Part shown: piece after piece, positions 1 through 8,151 of the stretch | Position numbering within the stretch: position 1 is the stretch's first letter | Layout: every line of letters begins with the position of its first letter | Assembly (NCBI GenBank): GCA_041391925.1 | Contig: JAWKNA010000008.1 | Span: forward strand, 1 to 64,000 | DNA from: JBPOFM01 sp041391925 | GTDB lineage: Bacteria > Bacteroidota > Bacteroidia > Flavobacteriales > Flavobacteriaceae | Direction of reading: 5' to 3' | Length of the DNA stretch: 64,000 bases | Position numbers and translations under genes: made by a program | Notes under the pieces: generated by a model | Databases searched by the model: none | Told to the model about the DNA's origin: nothing | Seen by the model: the letters and a program-made list of their open reading frames with translations, nothing else

Positions 1-822
1 TCCCAATCTGTTATTGAACTCTGCCGCATCATCGGTTACTTTTCTGATACGCAAATCTTTGGTAAACTGAATCAAGGTTTCTGGAGTAATCTGTTGTTCA
101 GCGTCGCTCCAGGCATTATCAGGGTCATAATGAGTCTCAATCATCAATCCGTCATAGTTCAAATCGAGTGCCGTTTGGCACAATTCAAACAAGATATCAC
201 GTCTTCCAGCGATGTGAGATGGATCTAGAATCAACGGTAAATCCGGAAAACGGTTTTGAAGATCAATCGCAATCTGCCATTCCGGATTGTTTCTGTAACG
301 TGTTTTTTCATAGGTGGAAAAGCCTCTGTGAATCACGCCAAGGTTTTTGACATCCGCAGTGTAAAAGCGCTCAACTGCTCCCAGCCACAATGATAAATCA
401 GGATTTACAGGATTTTTTATCAATACCGTTTTATCAGTTCCTTTTAAAGCATCTGCAATTTCTTGAACGATAAATGGGCTGACAGTAGTGCGAGCGCCAA
501 TCCACAGAATATCAATGTCGTGTTGCAATGCCAAATCAACATGGTTTGCGTTGGCAACTTCAGTTGTTGTCATCATTCCAGTTTCCTCTTTCGCTTTCTG
601 AAGCCATTTTAGGCCCAAAGCTCCAACACCCTCAAAGTTGCCCGGTCTTGTGCGAGGTTTCCAAATACCTGCTCTCAACACAGTGGCATCACTATCCTTT
701 AATTGATGTGCAATTTTTAATACTTGTGCTTCCGTTTCGGCACTGCATGGTCCTGCAATTACCAAAGGATGGTCCAATCCAAAATTGTCCAACCAGGTTC
801 TTAATTCTTTTTTATTTTCCAT
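1..822 (-). CDS. 3-deoxy-7-phosphoheptulonate synthase, probably fused to chorismate mutase (3' end outside window)
   Basis: Catalyses condensation of phosphoenolpyruvate and erythrose 4-phosphate, the entry step of the shikimate pathway. The 274 visible codons start MENKKELRTWLDNFG and carry VIAGPCSAETEAQ (about residues 20-32), LRAGIWKPRTRPGNFEG, LIKNPVNPDLSLW and LILDPSHIAGRRD, which are hallmarks of the KDO8P/DAHP-synthase TIM barrel. There is no stop codon before the left edge, so the protein is incomplete; in flavobacteria this type usually continues into an AroQ chorismate mutase domain, which cannot be confirmed here. It is the last visible gene of the pheA-aminotransferase-tyrA operon, 75 nt after tyrA, and would share control by the pheA leader. 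Confidence 0.9.
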   Translation of the reverse strand, partial: MENKKELRTWLDNFGLDHPLVIAGPCSAETEAQVLKIAHQLKDSDATVLRAGIWKPRTRPGNFEGVGALGLKWLQKAKEETGMMTTTEVANANHVDLALQHDIDILWIGARTTVSPFIVQEIADALKGTDKTVLIKNPVNPDLSLWLGAVERFYTADVKNLGVIHRGFSTYEKTRYRNNPEWQIAIDLQNRFPDLPLILDPSHIAGRRDILFELCQTALDLNYDGLMIETHYDPDNAWSDAEQQITPETLIQFTKDLRIRKVTDDAAEFNNRLG

Positions 823-897
823 AGTCTATTAAAATTCCAAATTCCAAGCTTCATTTATCAATATATAAAGTTGGAATTTGTATGTGTATTCTTTTAT

Positions 898-1752
898 TTA
901 ATGTCCAATTCCGTTTAAAATATCTTTAATGTGATTTGTATTTTCCATTTCATTGAAAATGGCATCAAAATCATTACGCTGCATCATTTCTTTAAAATTT
1001 GTCAAATTGCTGATATATTCCTCCAAAGTTTCAAGTACATTGTTTTTATTCTGTTTAAAAATCGGTGTCCACATGGCTGGAGAGCTTTTTGCGAGACGTA
1101 CTGTACTTGCAAATCCACTACCTGCCATATCAAAAATATCGCGTTCGTTTTTTTCTTTTTCAATTACTGTTTTTCCGAGCATAAACGAACTGATATGCGA
1201 GAGATGGGAAACATAGGCAATATGTTTGTCGTGCGCTTCTGGATGCATGTAACGAATGCGCATTCCCAAATCTGAAAAGAGTTTCAAGGCTTTTTCCTGT
1301 AATTTGAAAGCTGTTTTCTCCACCTCACAAATGATGATGGTTTTGTTTTTATACAAACCCTTCATGGCAGCTTTAGGCCCTGAAAATTCGGTTCCTGCAA
1401 TCGGGTGCGTTGCCAAAAAATTGCGTCGCCTTAGATGATTATCAATGAGTTTGCATAAAGGAAATTTTGTTGATCCAACATCCATTACCAACGTTGTGTC
1501 AGATATAGCCTCCAAAATTCTGGGCAATTCAATCACTGCAGCGTCTACAGGAATTGAAAGAATGACCAAATCTGCGAGGTGCAAATCATCATAAGTGGCC
1601 TTGGCATCTATCAAGTTTAAATCGATGGCAGCATCCAAATGAGCAGAATTATGGTCGATTCCAAATAATTTGGCTTTTGGATACTTTTGCCTAATATCCA
1701 ATGCAAAACTCCCGCCAATCAAACCAATTCCTATGATATATATATGTTTCAT
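898..1752 (-). CDS. tyrA: Prephenate dehydrogenase
   Basis: Oxidative decarboxylation of prephenate to 4-hydroxyphenylpyruvate, the tyrosine branch. The 284-residue protein has an N-terminal Rossmann fold (GIGLIGG, residues 8-14), then THPIAGTEFSGP with the likely catalytic histidine at 116, and an all-alpha dimerisation half. There is no chorismate mutase or ACT domain, so it is a monofunctional cytosolic enzyme. The reading frame is open upstream to 1803, but the ATG at 1752 puts the Rossmann motif at the normal distance and lies 2 nt after the preceding stop; the longer start would overlap the aminotransferase gene by about 50 nt. It belongs to the aromatic operon. Confidence 0.92.
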   Translation of the reverse strand: MKHIYIIGIGLIGGSFALDIRQKYPKAKLFGIDHNSAHLDAAIDLNLIDAKATYDDLHLADLVILSIPVDAAVIELPRILEAISDTTLVMDVGSTKFPLCKLIDNHLRRRNFLATHPIAGTEFSGPKAAMKGLYKNKTIIICEVEKTAFKLQEKALKLFSDLGMRIRYMHPEAHDKHIAYVSHLSHISSFMLGKTVIEKEKNERDIFDMAGSGFASTVRLAKSSPAMWTPIFKQNKNNVLETLEEYISNLTNFKEMMQRNDFDAIFNEMENTNHIKDILNGIGH

Positions 1753-1754
1753 AT

Positions 1755-2900
1755 TTAATTTACTCTTGCAATTGCCTGTTGAAAATCTTCGGTTGAAGCA
1801 CACAATGACAATCTGATATACCCTTCGCCTTTAGAACCGAAAATAGTTCCTGGAGCTACGAAAATGGATTTTTTCTTTAATAATTCGTCGATAAAGTCTT
1901 CGGAATCGGACCCTTTAGGCAATTTTGCCCAAACAAACATGCCTGCTGAATCTTTACTGTAAGTACATTTTAATGCATCAGCCAATTGCCAAGCGAGTTC
2001 ACGACGCTCTTCATAAACACTATTTAAACTTGTAAACCACATCTTGGAGCTTTTCAATGCTTCAACTGCACCTTTTTGGATACCGTAGAACATTCCGGAA
2101 TCCATGTTGCTTTTCACTTTTAAAATTGCATCGATATATTCCATATTTCCTGCTACCATTCCTACTCGCCAACCAGCCATATTGAATGTTTTGCTTAAGG
2201 AATTCAATTCCAAACAGTAGTCTTTGGCATTAGGATATTTTAAAATACTTCTTGGAAATTCATTCAAGACAAAACTGTAGGGATTGTCGTTGACCACCAA
2301 AATATTGTTGCGCTTGGCAAAAGCTATGATATCCTGAAATGCTTTGTTGGAAGCCATAGCTCCTGTCGGCATGTGAGGGTAATTGACCCACATCAACTTC
2401 ACTTTGTCAAGATTCAACTTTTCCAATGCCAAAAAATTGGGCTCGTATCCATTCCGTTCAATTAAATCATAATATCGTGGTTTTGCATTCAAAAGCTTGG
2501 TTACAGATGCATAAGTGGGATACCCAGGATTGGGAATCAGTACTTCATCACCTTCATTCAAAAAAGCCATTGAAATGTGTAGAATCCCTTCCTTGCTGCC
2601 CATCAAAGGAAGTATTTCCCTTAAAGGACTCAAAGCCACCCCGTAATTTTCCTTGTAAAATGCAGCCATCGCTTCCCTTAATTCGGGTAGCCCTATATAG
2701 CTTTGATAAGCATGCGCCGAATCATCTTGCAAACTATTCTTTAGTACCTCAATAACACGTGGTGAAGGCGCCATATCCGGACTTCCGATTCCTAAATTGA
2801 TAATAGGCTTGCCATGTGCCTTTAACAGGTTTACTTCTTTCAGCTTCTTAGAAAAATAGTATTCTTCAACGTTGTTTAATCGGTTAGAGGGTTGAATCAT
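1755..2900 (-). CDS. Class I/II PLP-dependent aminotransferase, probably aromatic
   Basis: A fold-type I aminotransferase of 381 residues. It shows NLGIGSPDMAPS near residue 35, the PGYPTY segment near 125, NDNPYSF near 205, and ELNSLSKTFNMAGWRVGM with the PLP lysine at 237. Family homology alone does not fix the substrate. Its position between pheA and tyrA suggests it transaminates phenylpyruvate and 4-hydroxyphenylpyruvate to Phe and Tyr (inference); aspartate or diaminopimelate-type activity is possible. Its start overlaps the end of pheA by 4 nt, so translation is likely coupled. Confidence 0.88.
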   Translation of the reverse strand: MIQPSNRLNNVEEYYFSKKLKEVNLLKAHGKPIINLGIGSPDMAPSPRVIEVLKNSLQDDSAHAYQSYIGLPELREAMAAFYKENYGVALSPLREILPLMGSKEGILHISMAFLNEGDEVLIPNPGYPTYASVTKLLNAKPRYYDLIERNGYEPNFLALEKLNLDKVKLMWVNYPHMPTGAMASNKAFQDIIAFAKRNNILVVNDNPYSFVLNEFPRSILKYPNAKDYCLELNSLSKTFNMAGWRVGMVAGNMEYIDAILKVKSNMDSGMFYGIQKGAVEALKSSKMWFTSLNSVYEERRELAWQLADALKCTYSKDSAGMFVWAKLPKGSDSEDFIDELLKKKSIFVAPGTIFGSKGEGYIRLSLCASTEDFQQAIARVN

Positions 2901-3727
2901 GATTTTGCACTTTTATATTCGCCTAATATTTTAAATTCTTGAGCCATGATCTCAATAATTGATTTGGCCTTTTTATAGTTTTTGTAATCTTCAAAAGTGA
3001 CATCCACAAAAAAAGCATACATCCAAGGTGTTTCAATTTTTGGCAATGATTGGATTTTTGTCAAATTCAATTTACAATCGCTCAAAATGTTCAATACACT
3101 TGCCAAACTTCCTCTTTTATGTTCCAATTCAAATTTAAGCGAGGCTTTGTTGATGTCTTTTTCAGCAATTTCAGAATTTGTTGTTTTGACGATGACAAAA
3201 CGGGTTTCGTTGTGCTTGATAGTCTGTATACTTGCTGAAATAATCTCTAAATTAAACAATTCGGCAGCCAATTGACTTGCTATAGCTCCAACATTTTTTA
3301 ATCTTTGATGCTGAATACGCTGTGCCACTTCGGCAGTGTCCTTATCCTCAATGAGTTTGATGTGTGGATGTTTTTTAAAAAATTCTTTGCATTGCAAAAG
3401 TGCCATAGGATGCGAATGAACCTCCTTAATATCCTCAATGTCTTGACCTGGAAATGCCATCAAATGGTGCTGGATATCAAGATAATGCTCACCAATAATA
3501 TGCAGGTTATTACGGTCAATCAATGCATAATTTGGAATGATGGAACCAACGATTGAGTTTTCAATTGCCATGATGGCAACATCGCTTTCCTTTTTAAGCA
3601 AACTATCTACCAATTTGTCAAATGACATATATTCGTTCACTTTCACCGAATGATGAAAATATTCTTGGGAAACGATGTGATGAAACGATCCAATAATTCC
3701 TTGTATCCCGACGGATGTTATCAACAT
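2897..3727 (-). CDS. pheA: Prephenate dehydratase with C-terminal ACT domain
   Basis: Converts prephenate to phenylpyruvate in the phenylalanine branch. The first about 180 residues form the periplasmic-binding-protein-like catalytic domain (SVGIQGIIGSFHH at the start, VAIMAIENSIVGS near 55, and NETRFVIV holding the conserved TRF motif). Residues about 190-270 are an ACT domain (ELEHKRGSLASVLNILSD, IQSLPKIETPWMYAFFVD), the usual site of Phe feedback. The GALA and ESRP motifs of classical P-proteins appear as GSLA and IQSLP, as in monofunctional enzymes. At 276 residues it is normal length. It is the first structural gene of the operon and starts 19 nt after the T-run of an intrinsic terminator. 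Confidence 0.93.
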   Translation of the reverse strand: MLITSVGIQGIIGSFHHIVSQEYFHHSVKVNEYMSFDKLVDSLLKKESDVAIMAIENSIVGSIIPNYALIDRNNLHIIGEHYLDIQHHLMAFPGQDIEDIKEVHSHPMALLQCKEFFKKHPHIKLIEDKDTAEVAQRIQHQRLKNVGAIASQLAAELFNLEIISASIQTIKHNETRFVIVKTTNSEIAEKDINKASLKFELEHKRGSLASVLNILSDCKLNLTKIQSLPKIETPWMYAFFVDVTFEDYKNYKKAKSIIEIMAQEFKILGEYKSAKS

Positions 3728-3745
3728 TTGACTGAATGTTTAAAT

Positions 3746-3774
3746 TAAAAAAGTCCCGATTTTCACCGAGACTT
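3746..3774 (-). terminator. Intrinsic terminator in the pheA leader (attenuator)
   Basis: On the minus strand a 10-bp stem (AAGTCTCGGT with ATCGGGACTT, two G-T wobbles, GAAA loop) is followed by six T. It sits between the leader peptide ORF and the pheA start, so it would abort transcription before the operon. Its 5' arm contains GTCTCG, the complement of CGAGAC inside the leader ORF. Confidence 0.85.
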
Positions 3775-3798
3775 ATATTAAAATTTATGTTTTATAAA

Positions 3799-3876
3799 TT
3801 ATACATACAACGTCTCGTTTCTTTTGCTAAAAAAGAAATAGAACCAATTTTGATATGTATAATTTGCTGTTATCAT
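3799..3876 (-). CDS. Aromatic-rich leader peptide of the pheA operon (25 codons)
   Basis: A 25-codon ORF starting ATG ATA ACA and ending TAA. Codons 11-16 read Trp-Phe-Tyr-Phe-Phe-Phe, with further Tyr at codons 6, 8 and 24; the core peptide is NWFYFFFSKRNE. Nine of 25 codons are aromatic, directly upstream of a Phe/Tyr biosynthetic operon and its terminator. That is the signature of a ribosome-mediated attenuation leader, as in the enterobacterial pheA and trp leaders. Codons 20-22 contain CGAGAC (3812-3817), which can pair with GTCTCG in the terminator (3767-3772) to form an antiterminator. There is no Shine-Dalgarno sequence; a promoter lies just upstream, so the 5' UTR would be very short. 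Confidence 0.82.
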   Translation of the reverse strand: MITANYTYQNWFYFFFSKRNETLYV

Positions 3877-3887
3877 TATTTGTGTAG

Positions 3888-3917
3888 CTAAAGTAACCAA
3901 TAAATCCAAAAAACAAA
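3888..3917 (-). promoter_or_regulatory. Predicted promoter of the pheA leader/operon
   Basis: Minus-strand TTTG (3914-3917), an 18-nt spacer and TACTTTAG (3888-3895) match the Bacteroidota TTG/TAnnTTTG promoter with one mismatch. The predicted start of transcription is near 3881, a few nucleotides before the leader ATG. Confidence 0.6.
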
Positions 3918-3980
3918 ATCTTTTTTCAATCTTTTGATCCTATTACGATTTTGGGATTCGTCGGGATGATTATTATTGTT

Positions 3981-3988
3981 TATTTTTG
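3981..3988 (+). promoter_or_regulatory. Predicted -7 element for gldA
   Basis: TATTTTTG matches TAnnTTTG, 18 nt before the gldA ATG. No TTG lies at the normal -33 distance, so only half of the promoter is supported. Confidence 0.45.
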
Positions 3989-4006
3989 AATAAATATATC
4001 TGACAC

Positions 4007-4903
4007 ATGTCAATCGAAGTTGAAAATTTATCAAAAGTTTATGGCGAGCAAAAAGCCTTGAACAATATATCGTTTAAAGTAAATAAAGGAGAAATTGTTG
4101 GTTTTTTGGGTCCGAATGGTGCAGGAAAATCAACTATGATGAAGATTTTGACTACTTACATCGACGCCTCGGAAGGCGTTGCAAAAGTGAATGATTTTAA
4201 TGTTAAAACGAATGCTCCGAGTGTGCAAAAAGTTGTTGGGTATTTGCCAGAACACAATCCATTATATTTGGAAATGTACGTGAAGGAATATCTGGCTTTC
4301 AATGCAGGAGTTTATAAAGTAGATAAAAGTCGCATTGATGAAATTATTGAATTGACTGGTTTAACACCAGAAACTCATAAAAAAATTGGACAGCTTTCAA
4401 AAGGTTATCGTCAACGCGTTGGGTTGGCAAATGCCTTATTGCACAATCCTGATGTGTTGATTTTGGATGAGCCGACCACAGGGTTAGATCCAAACCAATT
4501 GGTGGAAATTAGACATTTAATAAAAAATGTTGGTCAAGAAAAAACGGTTTTTCTTTCGACCCATATTATGCAAGAAGTAGAAGCCATGTGCGATAGAGTG
4601 ATTATCATCAATAAAGGTGTCATCGTCGCTGACAAAAAGCTGAAAGACCTGAAAGCCGACCAAGCCCAAATCATCGAAGTGGAATTTGATTACCGCGTGG
4701 AAGATGTGCTTTTGAACAAATTAAAACACGTTACCTCTGTTAAAAATGTCCACGATTTCATGTATGAATTGACCTTTTCCACCAAAGAAGACATGCGTTC
4801 CGAAGTATTTGATTTTGCACATGATAACGGTTTGAAAATTCTTCAATTGAACCAAAAAAACATGAATCTGGAGAGTTTATTTAGGGAATTGACTGCAAAT
4901 TAG
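4007..4903 (+). CDS. gldA: Gliding motility ABC transporter ATP-binding protein GldA
   Basis: The nucleotide-binding subunit of an ABC transporter. The 298-residue protein has Walker A GPNGAGKST (35-43), signature LSKGYRQR (130-137), Walker B LILDEP (151-156) and an H-loop STH near 188, then a C-terminal region of about 80 residues typical of GldA. In Flavobacterium johnsoniae GldA works with the membrane proteins GldF and GldG in gliding; those genes are not in this window. It is monocistronic here, convergent with the head-GIN gene and divergent from the aromatic operon. A generic DRB-type exporter ATPase is the alternative; overall similarity to GldA makes that less likely. Confidence 0.88.
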   Translation: MSIEVENLSKVYGEQKALNNISFKVNKGEIVGFLGPNGAGKSTMMKILTTYIDASEGVAKVNDFNVKTNAPSVQKVVGYLPEHNPLYLEMYVKEYLAFNAGVYKVDKSRIDEIIELTGLTPETHKKIGQLSKGYRQRVGLANALLHNPDVLILDEPTTGLDPNQLVEIRHLIKNVGQEKTVFLSTHIMQEVEAMCDRVIIINKGVIVADKKLKDLKADQAQIIEVEFDYRVEDVLLNKLKHVTSVKNVHDFMYELTFSTKEDMRSEVFDFAHDNGLKILQLNQKNMNLESLFRELTAN

Positions 4904-4910
4904 ATATAAG

Positions 4911-4934
4911 ATTCAAGATTTCTTAATCTTGAAT
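4911..4934. terminator. Perfect 10-bp inverted repeat between convergent genes
   Basis: ATTCAAGATT, TCTT loop, AATCTTGAAT lies between gldA and the convergent head-GIN gene and covers the latter's stop codon. It has no good T-run, so terminator function for both directions is inferred from placement. Confidence 0.5.
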
Positions 4935-5675
4935 AATTAATTGCCCTGTGTAAAACTGTTGGACATCCACAACAGGCGGTTCGTTCACCAAAATCACATC
5001 GCCTGTACTTCGAATTTCTCCAGTGATGGATTGTTGCGGATCTAAAATCATATCATTACTGCTTCGCTGAAAAATCTCAATAGTTTGGGCAACAAGGTTT
5101 TGTCCTTCAAAACGACCATCCCCAGAATAAAAACCAACAAATAAATCGGTCACACTTCCACTGATAAAAATATTGGAAAGTCCATTGGTGGCCACATTCA
5201 TGGAATTACAATTCACTTGCAAGTTAAAATCACCATCGGTATGGAACGAATCTTCATCTGCCAAATCTTCAGAAATCAAATTCAAAGTTGGAAAATTCAG
5301 AAAACCATTGCTGCTGACAGGCAATCCAGAACTATTTCTAATCTCTGACAGATTTGGAGTACTCACGTAAATTTTTGTTAGTCCATAATCACGCGTCAGA
5401 TTGCAGGCGTTTTCATTTTTTAGAATCAATCTGCCTTCTTCGACACTTATTTTGATGTCATCCATCAAATATTCACCGGTTTCAACCACAATACTTTGCG
5501 TATCATCTTGAGTAATAATCAACTCGATACGTTCGAAAACGGTAATTTTATCAAAAATTGATACATTAAATTCTTGTTGAATTATATCTCCTGCATTTTG
5601 AAAACAATCAGGTACTTTGTCCCCATTACACGCAAACAACAAACAAACTGATAGTATGTAGAATATTTTTTTCAT
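4923..5675 (-). CDS. Head-GIN domain (DUF2807-type) lipoprotein
   Basis: A 250-residue predicted lipoprotein: short signal peptide and lipobox LFAC with cysteine 16. The rest is a repetitive all-beta region with recurring N/D/S turns (FDKITVFERIELIITQ, VVETGEYLMDDIKISVEEGRLILKN), matching head-GIN/DUF2807 proteins, which are common in Bacteroidota and of unknown function. It probably sits in the periplasm or at the cell surface. Its ATG overlaps the stop of the preceding PagL-like gene by 4 nt, so the two are co-translated; a joint envelope role is an inference. Confidence 0.75.
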   Translation of the reverse strand: MKKIFYILSVCLLFACNGDKVPDCFQNAGDIIQQEFNVSIFDKITVFERIELIITQDDTQSIVVETGEYLMDDIKISVEEGRLILKNENACNLTRDYGLTKIYVSTPNLSEIRNSSGLPVSSNGFLNFPTLNLISEDLADEDSFHTDGDFNLQVNCNSMNVATNGLSNIFISGSVTDLFVGFYSGDGRFEGQNLVAQTIEIFQRSSNDMILDPQQSITGEIRSTGDVILVNEPPVVDVQQFYTGQLIIQD

Positions 5676-6766
5676 AATCTAACTCCAATGCCAAATTCAA
5701 CTGCTTCTGCTTTAGCGCCATGCGCGTGCACAGTAACCGCTCCAAAAAAAGTATCTCCAAAATAGCGCTGTAATCCGATTCTATTATAAACACGCCCTTC
5801 AAAATCATATGGATAATATACATAATAGCCCAATTGTGTGATAAATGAAGTTTTATTTATGAAGAGTTCATGACCAACAAAAATCCCAACACGCTTCCAA
5901 TCTTCATTCCCACTGACATCCAATTCGGGAAACGCAACGGAATAATAATAAATCAATTCCTTCAAAAATTTCGCCAAAAACACATCGGTTCCAACTTGCA
6001 CTGCGCTTTTGCGGTTCAAACGTTTATCAGCATAACCAGAAAACACATAAAATGGAAATTGTCCCATACCATTCACATCACTTTCGTTGACACCAGTACG
6101 GAACGCAAAATTGTATTTAATTGGTTCAGTGAACTTTTTTTCTTCGGAAGAAGGAATATACTCTGGTTTGTTCTCGTGGTCAAATAAATAATTTGCTCCA
6201 ACATTGAAAGCAAAGGTGTTTGTGGAATTATTAGGCGCTTTCACATTCGCATTTGAATAATGAATGATGGAAATTCCCGCCTGAAGTCCAAATCCTTCAA
6301 ATAAATTTTCCTTTTTATAATTGAATTGTAGATACGTTGAACTCAATAAATCGGAGCCATAGGCATTGTTGATGTAATTATCATACTTGTCATAAGGTTT
6401 TGTGGCATACGCAATACCTTGACCAATGCGAAACATCAGGCTGCGTTTCAAAAAATAGAAATTGAAGTGTGCGTACACGCCGTGATTTTCACCCAAATAA
6501 TAGTTTTTCATATCTTGGTATGAATATGAAAATCCCCAATCTGGATAGTTGTAGCGACTTTCCCAATCCTTGAATCCGTAGGTTTTTTTGTTGAAGCTTA
6601 AGATAAGCCCTGTCGGATGGTCGGTAATTAAATGAGCAATGTCTGGATTGTGCTCCAAAATAGTGCCGTGGAAAAAACTCGCGTCAATTTCGAACGACTT
6701 CTTCCCATCCTGCGACATTACAGTCAAAGAAAAAAGGACAAACAAAACGACCAGTATTTTTTTCAT
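5672..6766 (-). CDS. Acyloxyacyl hydrolase / PagL-like outer-membrane protein
   Basis: A 364-residue protein with signal peptide (MKKILVVLFVLFSLTVMSQ). Alternating aromatic/polar strands indicate a beta-barrel. IIHYSNANVKAPNNSTN near residue 175 contains the H-x-S-N motif of the lipid A 3-O-deacylase (PagL) family, which removes acyl chains from lipid A. It is much longer than classical PagL (about 150-190 residues) and has a second half resembling a repeat of the barrel. The substrate in this organism is unknown. First gene of a two-gene operon with the head-GIN lipoprotein. Confidence 0.68.
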   Translation of the reverse strand: MKKILVVLFVLFSLTVMSQDGKKSFEIDASFFHGTILEHNPDIAHLITDHPTGLILSFNKKTYGFKDWESRYNYPDWGFSYSYQDMKNYYLGENHGVYAHFNFYFLKRSLMFRIGQGIAYATKPYDKYDNYINNAYGSDLLSSTYLQFNYKKENLFEGFGLQAGISIIHYSNANVKAPNNSTNTFAFNVGANYLFDHENKPEYIPSSEEKKFTEPIKYNFAFRTGVNESDVNGMGQFPFYVFSGYADKRLNRKSAVQVGTDVFLAKFLKELIYYYSVAFPELDVSGNEDWKRVGIFVGHELFINKTSFITQLGYYVYYPYDFEGRVYNRIGLQRYFGDTFFGAVTVHAHGAKAEAVEFGIGVRL

Positions 6767-6782
6767 TCAAAGGGCTTTCTCA

Positions 6783-6790
6783 CAAAAGTA
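6783..6790 (-). promoter_or_regulatory. Predicted -7 element for the PagL-like operon
   Basis: Minus-strand TACTTTTG is an exact TAnnTTTG match 16 nt before the start codon; no TTG at the standard distance. Confidence 0.45.
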
Positions 6791-6812
6791 GTAGAATAAA
6801 TTGGATAACGGA

Positions 6813-8072
6813 TTATTGAAGTCGTTGCAAAGCACCTTCGAGCAGTTTAAAAATCGTCTCGATGTCTTCTTTTTTCGCGGTTCCTACTGATAAACGAAAC
6901 CAATTGGAATCATTGGAAGCTCCAAACGCATAAAATGGCACGACTGCCAATTTCGCTTCCTGCAACAAATAACTGGTAACATCTTGAATAGAAGTCAAGC
7001 GTTTTCCTAAATCGGTGACTTTGTCAACCAAATCAAATTGAACCGTCAAATACAATGCAGCTTCTGGTTGAATGGCTTTCACGGGAAATCCTGCATTCTT
7101 CAAACGTTCGAAACCATCATAAAACGCTATCAAGCGGTAATTCAGTTCGGTTTTGATGTGATTGATATATTTTGTGACGGCTTCAGCTTGGTTTAGAAAA
7201 TCTGCCGTTGCGATTTGTTCAGCCTTCGGAGCCCAAGCACCAATATGGCTCAACATTGCCTTCATTTTTTCAATAACGTGTAGAGGTCCAAATGCCCAAC
7301 CAACACGAACTCCGGTCGCTGCAAAAGCCTTTGAAATTCCGTCAACAAAAATGGTGTAATCACGAATTTCGGGTACCAAACTCACTGGATTGTAATGCTC
7401 AATTCCGCCGTACGTCAATTGCCAATATATTTGGTCGTACAGCAAAAACAAAGGCTTTTCACCAGCATCGGCACGTCTGTGGTTTTCGTCCACAATCAAA
7501 TTTGAAATCTCCAACAATGTTTCCTTGTCGAATGTGGTTCCTGTAGGATTCAGTGGCGAACACAATGAAATCAAATTTACTTGGTTGAGGTAAGGTTTGA
7601 TGTCTTCAGCCGTAGGCATAAATTTGTTTTCAGGCTTTGTTTCAATAACAATACCTTTATTTCTTGCCAAATAGGTGTAGGCATCATTGTTCCAAGAGGG
7701 CACAGGATACAACACCGTATCGTCAATGTCTAATATCGTTTGGTAAATTGCATAAATCAACGGCCGTGCTCCACCAGAAATCAAGATTTCATTAGGCTGA
7801 TATTGAAGCTCTAGATGACTTGCCAAATAATCAGACACACTTTTTCGGAGAGATTCCATCCCATTTGCAGCAGGATAATTGGTCTCGTGGTTTTCATAAG
7901 CATCAACAATCGCTGATTTTAATTCTGAAGGAATCGGAAAAATGCTTGGGTCAAAATCGCCGATGGTCTGATTATAGACTACTTCACCTTGCGCTTTCAT
8001 TGCATTGACCTCTCCTGCGATTTTGATGATTTCAGAACCTTTTAAACCTTCTGCTAACTGGGATGTTTTCAT
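6813..8072 (-). CDS. PLP-dependent class I/II aminotransferase, substrate unknown
   Basis: A 419-residue fold-type I aminotransferase. Motifs include YNQTIGDFDPSIFPIP near the N-terminus, NYPAANGMESLR, LCSPLNPTGTTF near 170, DQIYWQLTYGG and VDGISKAFAATGVRVGW with the PLP lysine near residue 250. The family covers aspartate, aromatic and methionine-salvage aminotransferases, and sequence alone does not decide. It has its own promoter element and is followed by the PagL-like gene on the same strand after 46 nt with a separate promoter. Its closeness to the methionine genes may be coincidental. Confidence 0.82.
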   Translation of the reverse strand: MKTSQLAEGLKGSEIIKIAGEVNAMKAQGEVVYNQTIGDFDPSIFPIPSELKSAIVDAYENHETNYPAANGMESLRKSVSDYLASHLELQYQPNEILISGGARPLIYAIYQTILDIDDTVLYPVPSWNNDAYTYLARNKGIVIETKPENKFMPTAEDIKPYLNQVNLISLCSPLNPTGTTFDKETLLEISNLIVDENHRRADAGEKPLFLLYDQIYWQLTYGGIEHYNPVSLVPEIRDYTIFVDGISKAFAATGVRVGWAFGPLHVIEKMKAMLSHIGAWAPKAEQIATADFLNQAEAVTKYINHIKTELNYRLIAFYDGFERLKNAGFPVKAIQPEAALYLTVQFDLVDKVTDLGKRLTSIQDVTSYLLQEAKLAVVPFYAFGASNDSNWFRLSVGTAKKEDIETIFKLLEGALQRLQ

Positions 8073-8098
8073 GGGTATGCGACAACTTAAATTTGTTG

Positions 8099-8106
8099 CA
8101 AAAGTA
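8099..8106 (-). promoter_or_regulatory. Predicted -7 element for the 6.8-8.1 kb aminotransferase
   Basis: Minus-strand TACTTTTG is an exact TAnnTTTG match 26 nt upstream of the ATG. No TTG at the expected spacing. Confidence 0.45.
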
Positions 8107-8151
8107 CGGTTTTATTCACTATTAAATGAACGCAAAACACGAGTTTTTGAA

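Noticed and set aside
823..897. AATTCCAA ... TTGGAATT inverted repeat between tyrA and DAHP synthase
   Set aside because: The 23-nt loop and A/T-rich stem without a T-run do not support a terminator, and no operator class is suggested. It may be an mRNA-processing hairpin, which cannot be judged.
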